DNA of 64,000 nucleotides from assembly GCA_023375675.1 (NCBI GenBank), contig JALQBC010000070.1, positions 50,923 through 114,922 on the forward strand, given 5' to 3'. The notes beneath the pieces were generated by a model, which saw only the letters and a program-made list of their open reading frames with translations, did no database searches and was not told the origin of the DNA. Of this stretch, positions 1-11,619 are shown piece after piece. The translations under genes and the position numbers were made by a program. Numbering within the stretch: the first letter of the stretch is position 1; each line of letters starts with the position of its first letter. This stretch comes from Cytospora piceicola. Taxonomy: Eukaryota; Ascomycota; Sordariomycetes; Diaporthales; Cytosporaceae.

Positions 1-64
1 CCAATGTGTTGTCCGGTGTGTCTTCGAGCCCTAGTACTTCTCTTGCTGCTGCTACTGCTGCTGA

Positions 65-345
65 TGCTGCTGCGTCCTCCTGGTCCTCCTGGTCCTCGGA
101 ACCATTGCTGCTACTGTTACTAGCCGCGTGGCCTGGGATACCATGAGTCACGACGAGATCTGGGGCCCTGATGCCTCTCCTGGGGAGCAGGTGACGACGG
201 AGGATGGGTCTCATGGTAAGTACCAAATGATCAGGGTACAAGAAGTAGTAATAGTAGAAATAGTAGTATCAATAAGTCCCGTAAACTTATTACAGAATGT
301 CCAGAGGATTTGAACACCACAACAGTAGCATTCGGGTACTATTGA
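65..345 (+). CDS. Possible 3' end of a hypothetical gene, two exons, partial
   Basis: The window opens inside or just after the start of a possible gene. A reading frame is open from 65, after a TGA at 62, to 215. It encodes a hydrophobic run of about 15 residues (VLLVLLVLGTIAATV) followed by an ATG at 143 and a short acidic tail. At 216 there is a consensus GTAAGT donor and at 295 an acceptor (TTATTACAG). Joining exon 1 (phase 1) to 296 gives 16 further codons and a TGA at 343-345. I see no good branch point, and the (CTG)n/(CCT)n-rich start of the window could give an open frame by chance. The function is unknown. If real, it would be a small protein with a membrane segment near its C-terminus. 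Confidence 0.3.
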
Positions 346-591
346 TGGCCTGCAAGTGCGTAGTTTTCTAATCGATATTGATACAAACGGAATTATCCTC
401 AAACGAGTACGACACCAAACCCGGCCGAGTAATTGCGGCCTGAACATGCAAACAAAAATGAAATCGATTTTTTTCCACAGGGCAAAAGACAGTGGTCTTT
501 GTCTTGATAACCTGTAGAGCAGACAGGCAGTTCCAGAAATTCTCTACAGACAGGGTCGGCCTCCTCCTCCGATATGATTCAACCGGGACAC

Positions 592-594
<3 letters not shown>

Positions 595-670
<76 letters not shown>

Positions 671-682
671 CACACACACACA
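595..682. repeat. (CT)n then (CA)n microsatellite
   Basis: About 74 bp of perfect CT dinucleotides run from 595 to 668, followed by CA dinucleotides to about 682. A second CT-rich patch lies at 711-745. The tract is in the leader of the gene starting at 756. A longer frame starting at 492 would translate it as Ser-Leu repeats, but the ATG at 756 has a better context (CACCATGG), so I place the repeat in the 5' untranslated region. Confidence 0.9.
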
Positions 683-755
683 TACACAACCGAGTGGACT
701 AGATCTAAGTCCATCTCTCTCTCTCTTTCTCTATCTCTGTGTCTTCCTCTACACC

Positions 756-2375
756 ATGGATATATCAGGTTGCGAGCATAACATGGACTGGGAGCTCCGA
801 CCTGACGATTCAATCACCTACATCCACCGGCGCCGCAGCTTCGACTCTGGGCGCCACGACGACGACTACGTATATCCCAACAGCAATCGCGAGGCTATTG
901 GACCGAGTCATCGCATCCCAGTCTCCCCTCCCAGTCCTCCTTCTTCTGCCCAATCTCTTCACCAACCTCGGCGGCCAAATCCTCGACTCCATTCTCCTCT
1001 CCTTGCTGCCGCTGCCGCTGCTACTCGCTCGACACTAAGCGAGGGTTCCGTCTACACCAAGAGCAAGACGACGGCCGCCGTCCCTCTGTCAGTCCAGTTC
1101 CAGGAAGCTCGTGGCTTCTCCGGTCCAGCGTCGTCGGCGGATATCTCAACAGTCTACACGAGGATCGGCGGCGGTAGCTCCGCTCGTCAGGGCCGAGGAA
1201 ACTCGGAACAACAAGCAAGACCACCAACTACCCACAGAAGTGGATTACAAGAGAAAGATAAGAAGACTACATGGTCCTTTGCAACTGGTGGTTCAACAGG
1301 TAGTGATGATGACTCCTACTACAGGCATGGTCCGATTTCCACTTCCAATCCCACTCCCACTCCCACTCCCATTCACAACCACGGCCACGGCCACGGCCAC
1401 GGCCACCGCAAAGATCAAGATCAAGGTCAAGGTCAAGTTCAAGGCCAAGATCAAGGCCATGGTGTGAGCAGCAGTGGCCTGCTCTTCCACCATGACATTG
1501 GCACTACTCATCATACTCGCACTCGCCATGATAGCGCCCGACTTAGCAGTCTGGAACAAAAGCAACAGCAGCAGCAGCAGAAAATACCCTCCTCGTCCTC
1601 TCCTATCATGCCCGTGTCCACGACAAATTCAGGTCCTTCTCCTCCCACACTTCGACTCGGGCCCCCTCGTGCTCCTCCCTTCTTCACACCAACACCACGA
1701 CCACCACCTGGGAGAACCTCAGTCCAGACCACATATCACCATGATGAAAGGTCGTACAGAAGTAGCAGCAGAAGACCTGAAGTCGTGATGTCCCCATCGA
1801 ATCAAGGCCGCCGCGGCCGATCCGATAGCTCTGACCGATCATTCTTCAGCACGGCGCCTTTACGGCCGGTTCCGGTTCCGGTGCTAGACAAGTCGAACGC
1901 AGCTGCAGTTGAATACAATGATGGTTGTCTTTTTTTCGAGGATGAGGAGGACAGGGAGCAATGTCACGGAGGAGGAGGAGGAAAAGAAGAAGAAGAACCA
2001 GAACAGCAAGTCACACAGCCATACAACGACCAAAGTCAGAGGCAAGAGGAGAGACAGAAGAGTGATGGGCAGAGGCAGAGGCACAGCCTCAAGGCATCCT
2101 TCGAGGCGGCTCGGGCCATCATCGAGGAGGTGACCAGCCTGGCGGTACAGGTCCGCGGGCAGGACCAAGGGAGGAGAGACGCGTACTTAGTCCAGGTCAG
2201 GGAGAGGGCCACCACCCTCAAGGCGAGGCTGCTGGAACATCAGGAACACATTGAGCGGGCTGCGAGGGAGCTGGGCGTCGGTGGGGGAAAGGGACTGGCC
2301 GGATTGGGTCTGGACGGTGACATACAGTATGCGGACATGTTGGATGTTTTCTTTGGGTCTGGTTTCCTAGACTAA
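756..2375 (+). CDS. Hypothetical low-complexity protein with a C-terminal helical domain
   Basis: A single-exon frame of 539 residues. The start is taken at 756 because the ATG lies in CACCATGG just after the CT microsatellite; the frame itself is open back to 492. Most of the protein is low complexity: Ser/Pro/Arg-rich from about residue 45, Pro-Thr repeats followed by Gly-His and Asp-Gln/Gly-Gln repeats at about 199-235, a Gln run near 270, and an acidic Glu/Gly stretch near 400. The last 97 residues (443-539) are different. They are regular, charged and likely helical, ending GDIQYADMLDVFFGSGFLD. A similar helical end, also finishing with G-D-(I/L), a Phe/Gly pair and Leu-Asp, closes the minus-strand gene at 32545-35158. 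No signal peptide or membrane segment is evident. The function is unknown. The gene sits directly against the AT-rich block that begins at about 2400. Confidence 0.7.
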   Translation: MDISGCEHNMDWELRPDDSITYIHRRRSFDSGRHDDDYVYPNSNREAIGPSHRIPVSPPSPPSSAQSLHQPRRPNPRLHSPLLAAAAAATRSTLSEGSVYTKSKTTAAVPLSVQFQEARGFSGPASSADISTVYTRIGGGSSARQGRGNSEQQARPPTTHRSGLQEKDKKTTWSFATGGSTGSDDDSYYRHGPISTSNPTPTPTPIHNHGHGHGHGHRKDQDQGQGQVQGQDQGHGVSSSGLLFHHDIGTTHHTRTRHDSARLSSLEQKQQQQQQKIPSSSSPIMPVSTTNSGPSPPTLRLGPPRAPPFFTPTPRPPPGRTSVQTTYHHDERSYRSSSRRPEVVMSPSNQGRRGRSDSSDRSFFSTAPLRPVPVPVLDKSNAAAVEYNDGCLFFEDEEDREQCHGGGGGKEEEEPEQQVTQPYNDQSQRQEERQKSDGQRQRHSLKASFEAARAIIEEVTSLAVQVRGQDQGRRDAYLVQVRERATTLKARLLEHQEHIERAARELGVGGGKGLAGLGLDGDIQYADMLDVFFGSGFLD

Positions 2376-2461
2376 ATTGGATGTGGGTAGATTCTTTAGT
2401 GAGTACTTCAGTAATAATTACATATTATTCTTTTACACTGTGGATTAATCTTTATAGTAAT

Positions 2462-2927
2462 TATACGAGAGCGCTTACTATAGCAAAACCCCTTTTTCCT
2501 TAATATGTATACTCCTTTCTGCGAATTTAGCCTTTTTATATACTTAAACTATACTTAAGACTAACAGAATTAATTAAATATTAAATTAACAAAGTTAAGT
2601 TAAATTAAGTTAAATCGACTAAGTAAGTCTATTCGACTAAGTTATTCGATTAAGTCTATTCGAATAAGTTACTTTAACTAAGTTAAATTATTAAGTTAAA
2701 TTAATTAAGTTAAATTAATTAAGTTAAATTAATTAATCGATTAAGTTAATTAATCTATTAAGGCTAAGGTTAAGGTTTACACTATATTAAGTACTTAAGT
2801 AGTTAAGCTTAACTGTATAAGGTAATAAAATGTCTTTAAACGGCTTTATAAATTTATATATATAGCGTGCACAGCGGTGTATGTCTATTAGAAAAAGGGG
2901 TTTTATTATAGTAAGCGCTCTCGCGCA
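2462..2927. mobile_element. Small TIR element (MITE-like), about 466 bp
   Basis: The segment 2466-2499 reappears inverted at 2891-2923: CGAGAGCGCTTACTATA... against its complement, about 33 bp with two differences, both of the C-to-T/G-to-A type. Allowing more transitions, the match extends to 2462/2927. The interior is AT-rich, contains many TAAGTTAA-like units, and has no coding capacity. It is therefore a non-autonomous DNA transposon of unknown superfamily. I could not identify a convincing target-site duplication. Confidence 0.75.
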
Positions 2928-2970
2928 CTATATTCTTTACAGTTATTACTACGCTGCTGCTATATCTTAC

Positions 2971-3136
2971 TATTATATGTAATATATACTCGATTAATAT
3001 ATTAATATATCGTCTTATACCCCGCTTACTCAGGTACGTTAATTTCTATATTAAATATATCTCGAAGTTAATTATATAACTTACTTATTTATATAGACCG
3101 AGGTATTTCTGTAAAGACCTTTACTACCGTTTAATA
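2971..3136 (-). repeat. LTR of the copia element (3' LTR in element orientation)
   Basis: A 166-bp direct repeat aligned with 9156-9321 without visible indels. Differences are mostly transitions (for example CGAGGTATTTC against TGAAGTATTTC). Both copies begin TA rather than the usual TG and this one ends TA rather than CA, as expected after RIP. It is preceded by the target duplication CTTAC. Confidence 0.85.
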
Positions 3137-6100
3137 TACCCTTTAAAGGAAGCTATCTATAAATAGGTTTCTCTATATAAGCCCTTTTTCTTAAGGTGTT
3201 AACCTTTATAAAGAGGTAAGGTAAGTAAGGCCTGTTATAGCTATATAGCTAACTATATTTAATAGTATCGCTTATAAAATACGCTTCTTTTCCTTTTATT
3301 TACTATTACGTAGTTATTACTATTACTATTATTATAATAATAATAGTAATAATAACTAATAAAGCTTTAACAGTTCTTTTTATATATTCCTTTTTAATTA
3401 TTTATATAGTATCTTTTTATTTTAAAGAAAAAGTAGCCGAAATAGTTAACGATATATTTTAAGCTAAACTAAGCTTTAGTTTAAAACAGACTACTTTTAT
3501 ATATCTTTTTATATTCTTATCTTCTACGTTCTTTTTAATTAATATATAGCTTAATAGTATTATCGTCTATTTAAATAATAATAACGATAATAAAAATAAG
3601 AATAAAAATAAAGATATAAATAAGAATAAAAAGAAAAATAAAGATAAAGAAAAGGATAAGAATAAAGATAAAAATAAAAGTAAAGTCGGTATAAAGTTTA
3701 CTATAAGTACTTTTTTTATAGTTTTTTTTATTAAGTTATCTGCTAGTACCTTTATTTTAAAAAGATAAAAAGGTTAAAGGCTAACTATAGCCTTTAACTA
3801 CTTTTTATACTCTATATATAATATAATCTGCTAAGATTTATATTATACCTTATTAGTATTACGTTTACTAATAAACGTATTAAAGGTTTATAAACTTTTA
3901 TTATAACTAAGCTAAAGGTTATATAAAAGCGTATATATAATATATATAAGTTAGTTATATATACTTTCTTATACCGGTTAGTATAAAGCTTAAAGTTTAT
4001 ACTTTCGATTTTTTTTATAAGGGAATTCGAAAAGGCGTTTAAACTAATAAAGGTAAGGTAAAAAAGGTACGTTATTATATATATACCTTTTTTACTAGTG
4101 TTATAGTTATTAAAGCTATATAAAAGTAAAAGGCCTTTTTAAACTTTTACTTTTAATCGGTAATCTAACTATAAAAAAAAGCTATTAACCTTAAATATAG
4201 TAGTTTACTTAAAAATAATATAATATAATTTAAACGTTTTTATATATAAGCCGGCGTACCTTATAACTCTCTTTTTCTCTTTAATTCTATAATATATACT
4301 TTTATATATTTATATTAAATTAATAAGTCTTTTAGCTTATTAATTATATTGTTTTTTAAGTCTTTTACCTTTTATTTTTAAATATTATTCTTAATATTAA
4401 CTAGCTTAAGTTAAGTAATAAACTTTTAATAGCTAATAATAGAAAATACCTTAATTAGTTTATTAGTAACTATATTTAAAATACTAACATAATTAATATA
4501 TAAGTATCTTTATTAAACTTTTTATTATAGCTAATAATTATATATATTTATATAATAAAGTTTTATATTAAGTTAAGTAATCTTTTTATTTATTAGCTTA
4601 ATTATTTATATATTATTATACTATAATTAAATAGTTTACTAGTTAAATTAAACCTTTAGTTTTTATATAAACTAATATTTAAAAAAGGCTTCTTTTAATA
4701 CTTAAGTAAAAAAGAATAACTTAACTTTTATAGTAAAAATAATTATAGTATTTTATTTATTTACTTTCTATCTAATATATCTATTAAATAATCTTATTAT
4801 ATATACTTATAAACTTTAATAATCTAAGTTATTATTAGTAAAAGATAAGTCGTTTTATATTTTAAAAGAGTTTACTCTTTTTAATTTAAAAGTAAAGGCT
4901 AATATTTAAGTAAGATATATTAAAACCTGGTCGGTTACTTTATAATACTATAGCCCGGGATTAATATTAAACTATATAAGCTTAAATATTATAAAGGCTA
5001 TATTTAGCTTTATAATTACTATTATATATAAAATTAATCCGACTTTATATTAATATAAATAGGCTAATATAATAAATACCTAGTTTAAATAAAGTAATAG
5101 TTTTATTAAAGCTATTAATATTTTATATAAAGCTTATTATTATATTTATATAAAAAATAATATTTTATTTATATAGTTTACTTAAAAAAGCTAGATTTTT
5201 TATATAGCTTTATTTCGAAGTATTATAATACTTAAAAACTATTAAAGGTTATCTCTACTTATAATTTTATATTATAATTTTAGTTATTTAATAGCTTTTT
5301 TAACTACTTTCTTATCTTTACTTTAATATATAATAACGATATTATCTATATAAAAGAAGATTAATATATTATTTTATATAAAATAATAAAGCTTATAAAA
5401 AACTAAGGTAAAACCGATCTTTTTAAGTATATAAGTAAGTTCTTTTTATTATAGTAATAAAGATTCTTTAAGTTTATAAAAGGCCTTTCTTAATAAAAGA
5501 ACTTACTTTAGCTTTCGATATCCTTATAATATATATATATAGATATCTTTATTAAGTAATACGTTAATAAAGGTATTAACTGTATTATATTAAATAAGTT
5601 CGAAATCGAATTTAGTTATAATTATTATTACTATTTTAAATAACTTTTTAGTAAAGGTAGCTATATAAGTTTCTTTTATATCGCCTTTTTATTATTAATC
5701 CCTTTAAATAACTAGCTAGGCTTTATATTTAATAAAAAACCTATACTTATTATATTTATAGATATATACTTATATATAGTTTAATAAAGTCTTTTTAACT
5801 ATTATACCTACTACTTTTTCTTTTTATAATTATATTTCCTTATAGCTTTAAAGATAATCTCTTTTTATTTACTTAAATAAGTTTTTATAAATATATTTAT
5901 AACGTTTATAAAACGTTTTTAAAGTTAAAAACAGCTTTTATTTATATATTTTCTATTTTTTTTATAAATAGTATAATATTATACTTAGATTTACGTTTTT
6001 TATTTCTTAAAATAACCTTTTTATTTCTTTTTATACTATACCTTTTATAATAGTTTTTTTATTTTATTATTTTAGCTAGTTTTATAGTTTTTTTATATTA

Positions 6101-9100
6101 AACGTTAAAATTTATAAACGTACTTTATTAGTTTAAAGTGTTATTTTATTTTTTAAATACTTTTTATTTATCTTTATTATAAACGCTATAAGAATAAAGC
6201 TATATAATAAAAAGGAAAATACCTTTAAGATTAATAAATATATATACGCTTTATTTAAAAAGTAATTAGTTTTTTTAATATACTTTTTTACTATTTTATT
6301 CTTACTTTTATATACTTTTACTTTTATATTAACTTTAACGTAAATAGTATTACTTTTAAAATCTTTTACTTTTTCTTTTTTAAATAAAATACTTATTAAG
6401 TTCTTTTATAGAATTATTTATTAGTATAAGTATTTTTATAATATATTAGTATTTACTTTTTAAATATTATTTTATAGGTAGTTTATTTAGCTATTAAATA
6501 TTATTTTTTTATTAAAAACAATATATTTTAAAGTATATACCTTATTAGTTTAAAGGTTTTATATTCTATAAATATTAGTTAATTTATATTCTATAAAATA
6601 GTTTATTTAAACTTAAAGGTTTATTTTCTTTAGTTATTTTATTTTACTTTATATTATAAATATTATTATATATACTTTATAACTAAATACCTATAGATAA
6701 TATACTTAAAGATAAAAATTAGTAAAGAACTTAACTATAAGTTTATTTTATTTCTTTAATAAGGTTTTTTATTACTTTTAAATATATTTTAAAAGCCGGT
6801 TATATAGATATACAGCTATTTTAATTACTTCTTTTTAAAGGAAATTCAGAAGTTTTATATAAACTATTATATACCTTATTTTTATAGTAACTATACTTTT
6901 TAAGCGCTTTATAATACTATTTTATATTTATATCTATAGTATTAAAAGCTTAATTTTAACGTTATTATCGTTTTTTAACTAGTCTTTTAACTATTATAGT
7001 TTAATAATTTCCTTATTATATTCGAAAGTTTTAAATATTACTCTTTTATTCTTTATAGTTTTTATAAATAGTTTTAATAAACGCTTTAACGTAGTTTAGT
7101 CTTAGTTTCGAAAGTAATAGTTATATATTACCTCTGTTTTATAATAGGTAAAAAAAGGCTACTACTTTATATTCTTTAAAGTCTTTTATAATATCGGTAA
7201 AATCTAAAGTAAAGCGTTAAATTTCTTATAGTTCTTTTTAAAAAACCCGAAATACTTATTTTTTTATTTTCTTTATAATATATCCGTTATATTTGTATAT
7301 ATAAGGCTTTTACCTTATCTAAACACTTTAATATAAGCTAGTAACCTTATTAAATCCTTTTAGCTTTAGATATTTTAGCTATAAATACTAAAATTTATCC
7401 GAAACCTGTTATTTTATCTTTTATAACGTTATATTAAATAAAGCTGTTCTTTCTTTAAATATAACCTTAGTTATAGTATTTAAAAGCCTCTTTAATATAT
7501 TTTATCTATATTTTATAAAAAGAGTATATAAAAAGGAGTTATTATAGTTCTGTTTAATAATATTTTAGTTTCTTTTATTATTTTAATAGTATCTTCTCTT
7601 TTAAAACTAGTTAAATAGTATTAAGTTATATATAAATTCTTTATAAAAAGTTACGTTTTTAACTTTAAATATCTTTAAGCCGTTATTCTTTTATATTTTA
7701 ATATTAACGTCTCTTTATATAAAGATAAGTACTTTTCTATTTTTAGTAATTATATACTTAAAAAAGTTTATTACTTTAACGTTTATAAACCGATAAATAT
7801 TATTAAAAATAAGTATAGTTATACTTAAGTTTAATAAGGTTAACTATATAAGTAAATAAATAAATTCGATTTTCGTATTTTAAAACGCTATTTATACTTT
7901 AACTAAAAAAGTAACTAACGTATACTTTTATACTAGTTATTATTTACTTACCTTTTAAATCTTAAGCTCTTCGATTTAATAAGCTAAGTCTTTATTTTAT
8001 TAAATCTTCTACTTTATTACTAAAACGTCGGGATAATATAATTTAAACTATAAAATAGCTTTTTTAAAGAATATTACTTAACAGTCTTATAAACAGTACG
8101 GTTTTTTATATACCTTATATAACGCTTTACTACGTTTAAATAAAAATTCTTTCTTACTTTCTTTCTGTTTTAAGCCGTTTTAAGCTTATTTTCTTCCCGG
8201 CTTACCTTTACTTTATTCTGCCGATCTCTTTATTAAGGTTTCCTTTTAACTATACTAAATACTATATATTATATATACGTTACGCTTTATCCGGTTATAT
8301 AAAGTAACTGTTTTTACTATTAAATATAGTTTTTAATAAAAGTTTATTATTATATAAATATAACTAAAACTACTATTATTTATTTTTAACTAATTAGTAA
8401 TTCTATAGTTAGTTATTTAGCTTTTAAGATAATCTATATAGCTAAATATTATAAACAGATAGTTTCTTTAGCTATAAGCTTTAAAAACTTAAAAGATTTA
8501 GTATTTATTATTTATAGCTATCGTTTTTTCTTACTTTTTAATTTAAGTTATAAGTTATTTTTACGTTATTTTATAGTTTAAAGCCGTTAATATTATATTA
8601 TAATTATTTAAGATATCGGCTTTTCTATTTTATATTTTTAATTATACTATTATTAGTAAATTAGTATATTAGTTATTTAAATCTTCGGTATAATAGTATA
8701 TTAAAGTATAGGTTTTTATAACCGAATCTAGTATTTAACTTTATACTGCTACCTTTTAAGTTTTATATATATTCTACCTCTTTATATTAAACTCGTAGTT
8801 TTTTTATACCTATAAATAGTTTATATAGCTAGCTATAAATAGTTCCGAAACCTTAATAACCAGGCTTAAAGCTTTATACTATACCGCCGTTTAATATACT
8901 AAAGCAGCTTATTCGAACTCTTTTAATAATAGTGCTTATAAGGAAAATAGCTAGGCTTTTTCTTATATTATAGCTAATTAAATATTTACTTATTTTACTT
9001 TAATTTTAAACTAATTCTCGAAAGTGTTTTAATCTTTAAAGGTCTTATAAATAACTATAGTACTAGCTAAAGTATTATAAGCTATTATTATTTTTTCGAG

Positions 9101-9155
9101 CAGGTATATATATAGTATAACGCGATTAACTCTTATAGCGTATAAAACTTTTAAT

Positions 9156-9321
9156 TATTATATATAATATATACTCGATTAATATATTAATATATTATTT
9201 CGTACCTTATTTACTCGGGTATGCTAATTTCTATATTAAATATATCCCGAAGTTAATTATATAACTTGCTTATTTATATAGACTGAAGTATTTCTATAAG
9301 GACCTCTGCTGCCGTTTAACA
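9156..9321 (-). repeat. LTR of the copia element (5' LTR in element orientation)
   Basis: Partner of the LTR at 2971-3136. It keeps the canonical CA end (TTTAACA at 9321) and is followed immediately by the target duplication CTTAC at 9322-9326. Confidence 0.85.
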
Positions 9322-9873
9322 CTTACCTTAAATATATATAATTTAACTTTAACTTATTTCTAACTAATTAAATAAAACTAAACAACATGTGAATCTATAG
9401 ATAAGCAAAATAAATAAATAAATAAGATACGAGCTATAATTATTTTAATATAAAGTAATACTTGGTATATAGGCATATACCCGGATCCCCTTCTATCAGA
9501 CTGAGAATTAATCGTATCAGCCGTGCGTGTTTCCATTTTTCCTTCATCCATCGTCTCGCTACCTTCTCATTCAAAGTGTTCAAATGCTCCTAATTCCAGT
9601 TCAATTACTTCTCCACATCTTCAAACAACAAAATAGAATTTGGAGTCACACTCCCACTGCTGAGCGCATCATCCTCCAGATTTGTGTCTCCTGCTCCTCC
9701 TGAAGCTTCCTTCCTACAGAGTCTGTTTGTTTTCGTCTTGCTCTTGAGGCTCAAACAGAAAAGCAAACGCAGATTCGAAAGTCAGAGATACAGAAGCAGA
9801 GAATCGGATCACCAAAACGTCAAGCTCTCTCGATCAGAATTTAGTCACTTAGCTACCGGTATCGATCACATAC
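9322..9873. other. Transition from AT-rich block to gene island, upstream of the gene at 9874
   Basis: From 9322 to about 9480 the sequence is AT-rich with an AAAT microsatellite around 9405-9425. From about 9480 the composition becomes balanced. No coding frame that I trust. It presumably holds the promoter and leader of the gene at 9874, only about 550 bp from the copia LTR. Confidence 0.6.
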
Positions 9874-11137
9874 ATGCAACACATTAATTACATGATGGAC
9901 ACAGAACCGAAGATGCCACAAGGAGTCCTTCAAACGACCACCCGGAATCAGGTCAGTCACTTCTGTCCTTTCTTGCTTACTTGCTTTCTTGCCCTCCCTC
10001 CCCATTTTCCCTCCAGACAGGGAGAATGCCGGGGAAATGCATGATTTGATATTGATGTCCAGCAACTAATCAAATCATTGAATACCTATCCAGTCTTCTC
10101 CCCCTCGAACTCCTCAACACAGCCTCGTACTCGCGAACGCGAACGCGAACGCGAACGCGCACACAGTCCCAGCCACAGTCGCCATCCCCAATCCAGCGTA
10201 CTACTTCGATCGCATCCAGTCATCGACCGAAGAACAAGCCAGCCGGTTCGGCATACGCTGGTCATGGAACACCAAGGCGACGGTGCTGCACATGCTAGCA
10301 CACAACCGTGAGCACCCTCGCAGGCTTCTTGTGTCGCCCGGCTTATGGGCTGCCATGCGCGACGCCATCGGGCTGCGGGCGGAACCTGAGGCCGGCGCCG
10401 CGTGCTCGACGGCTTACGATCAGGTCTTCCAGCCCAAGCTAAAGGAACTGGTCAAGTACATGTGGCATTTTGCCAGGAGGCACGGGGCCTTGAGGGCGGC
10501 CAGCAGCAGGTTTGATGCCGAGTGTGAGTGGGTGGCTGACATGGTGGAGGCCCACCTGGCCACAGCCGAGTCGACCGGGCGGTGGTTGCTTGAACGGCGT
10601 GAGGGTGAGGGAGAAAGAGAAGAAGGAAGAAGAAGCCCCACTGTTCCGGATCACCCTCCTTTTTCTTCGTCTTCTCCACCTTCAATGTCTTGTTTCCCGG
10701 TGGAGATCACTCGTCCATCATCATCATCAACAACATCACCATCACTACCGTTACGGCCACGCAATGCACAAGAGGATCTTGGTCTTGGCCACGGATGGAA
10801 GTTGAACATCTTGGTTATCGGAGGAACAATGCCAGTGCCAGCTTCTCAGCAACTACAACAGATGCAGCACGGAGTCGAACAGCTGATGGCGAATTTGGAC
10901 ATGGCTGGCGGTAGCCCCGGCCTGCGTGTGCACATCACAGTTGACGAGACAGGCGGTGTCCATCGGAGAGGGAGGGACGGTGCGAGTGTGAATGAGAATG
11001 AGAATGAGAATGAGAATGAGAGTGAGAGTGAGAGTAAGAATAGAAACGGAAACGCAAGTGGCCATAGACATGGAAATGGGCAAGAGAGTGGGAGTGGACA
11101 TGAACGCGGCCTGCAAGCAAGTCGATGGGCTCACTGA
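9874..11137 (+). CDS. Hypothetical protein with a W-S-W-N-T helical block, two exons
   Basis: Exon 1 is 9874-9951 (ATG at 9874; in-frame ATGs at 9892 and 9895 are alternatives) and exon 2 is 10094-11137. The intron (9952-10093) has donor GTCAGT, a branch-like ACTAATC near 10064-10070 and acceptor CTATCCAG; the junction is phase 0. The 373-residue product has an Ala-Asn repeat from (GAACGC)n, then a regular helical region starting at residues 82-86 (W-S-W-N-T) and running to about 190 with many Leu, Arg and His. A Ser/Pro-rich linker follows, then a Glu-Asn/Glu-Ser repeat encoded by GAGAAT units (10991-11034). The helical region resembles the N-terminus of the protein from 32545-35158 (both have a W-S start, then A-x-x-x-x-L-A-x-x-R, a Leu-rich stretch and a Lys-Leu-rich helix). 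No known family is recognised. It is probably soluble, as no membrane segment is seen. Confidence 0.65.
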
Positions 11138-11588
11138 ATGTGACTGACTGGGCAATATAGATGGCATGTAATTCATTCGCGACCGGCGGAGGAACCCAAT
11201 ATGAATCAAATCATCATCACTGTTTGTTGGCCCTGTTGTTCTTCTCCTCATGACCGGATCTCTCTCCTCGCCTTCTTGTAAGTAATCCTGGCCAGTTTCT
11301 TGCTTTGTTTCTTCATTCCATTCTCTCCTTTTCCCAATATATCCGCACGTGCTCGTGCTCTGGATATGTTCAAATGTCTCCTTAGGACATTGCAGCCACA
11401 GGTACGAATGTAAGTGACCAGGTAGACGCTGGCTGCGCGACTTCAAACGCGTTGCCAAGAAAAAAAGAAATTGAAGTAAGTAGTTGACTTCGTGACGTTT
11501 TGTGGGACAACACCATTACACGCACTCCAGTGTTCGCCGTGGTTCTCTCTCACCGTTTCCCCCTTCCCCCCTCTCTTTCTCTCTCTAC

Positions 11589-11619
<31 letters not shown>

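Larger units (their letters stand above)
2971..9321 (-). mobile_element. Complete Ty1/copia LTR retrotransposon, RIP-degraded
   Basis: Two direct repeats of 166 bp (2971-3136 and 9156-9321) flank about 6 kb of AT-rich DNA, and the whole is bracketed by a perfect 5-bp duplication, CTTAC (2966-2970 and 9322-9326). On the minus strand near 5333-5357 the sequence translates to FFYIDNIVII, which is the copia reverse-transcriptase box FFYVDDIV with Asp changed to Asn by G-to-A mutation. The RT lies about 4 kb from the minus-strand 5' end, as expected for gag-protease-integrase-RT-RNase H order. All frames are broken by TAA/TAG codons attributable to CpA-to-TpA change. The element cannot encode a working polyprotein. 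Confidence 0.88.

Noticed and set aside
492..755. N-terminal extension of the 756-2375 protein with a long Ser-Leu repeat
   Set aside because: The repeat is the CT microsatellite. The ATG at 756 has a strong context and the extension shows no other protein-like sequence.
10078..10311. A frame with an Arg-Glu repeat at the start of exon 2 of the 9874 gene
   Set aside because: The phase-0 acceptor at 10093 leads into the other frame, which stays open to 11137. The Arg-Glu frame stops at 10311.
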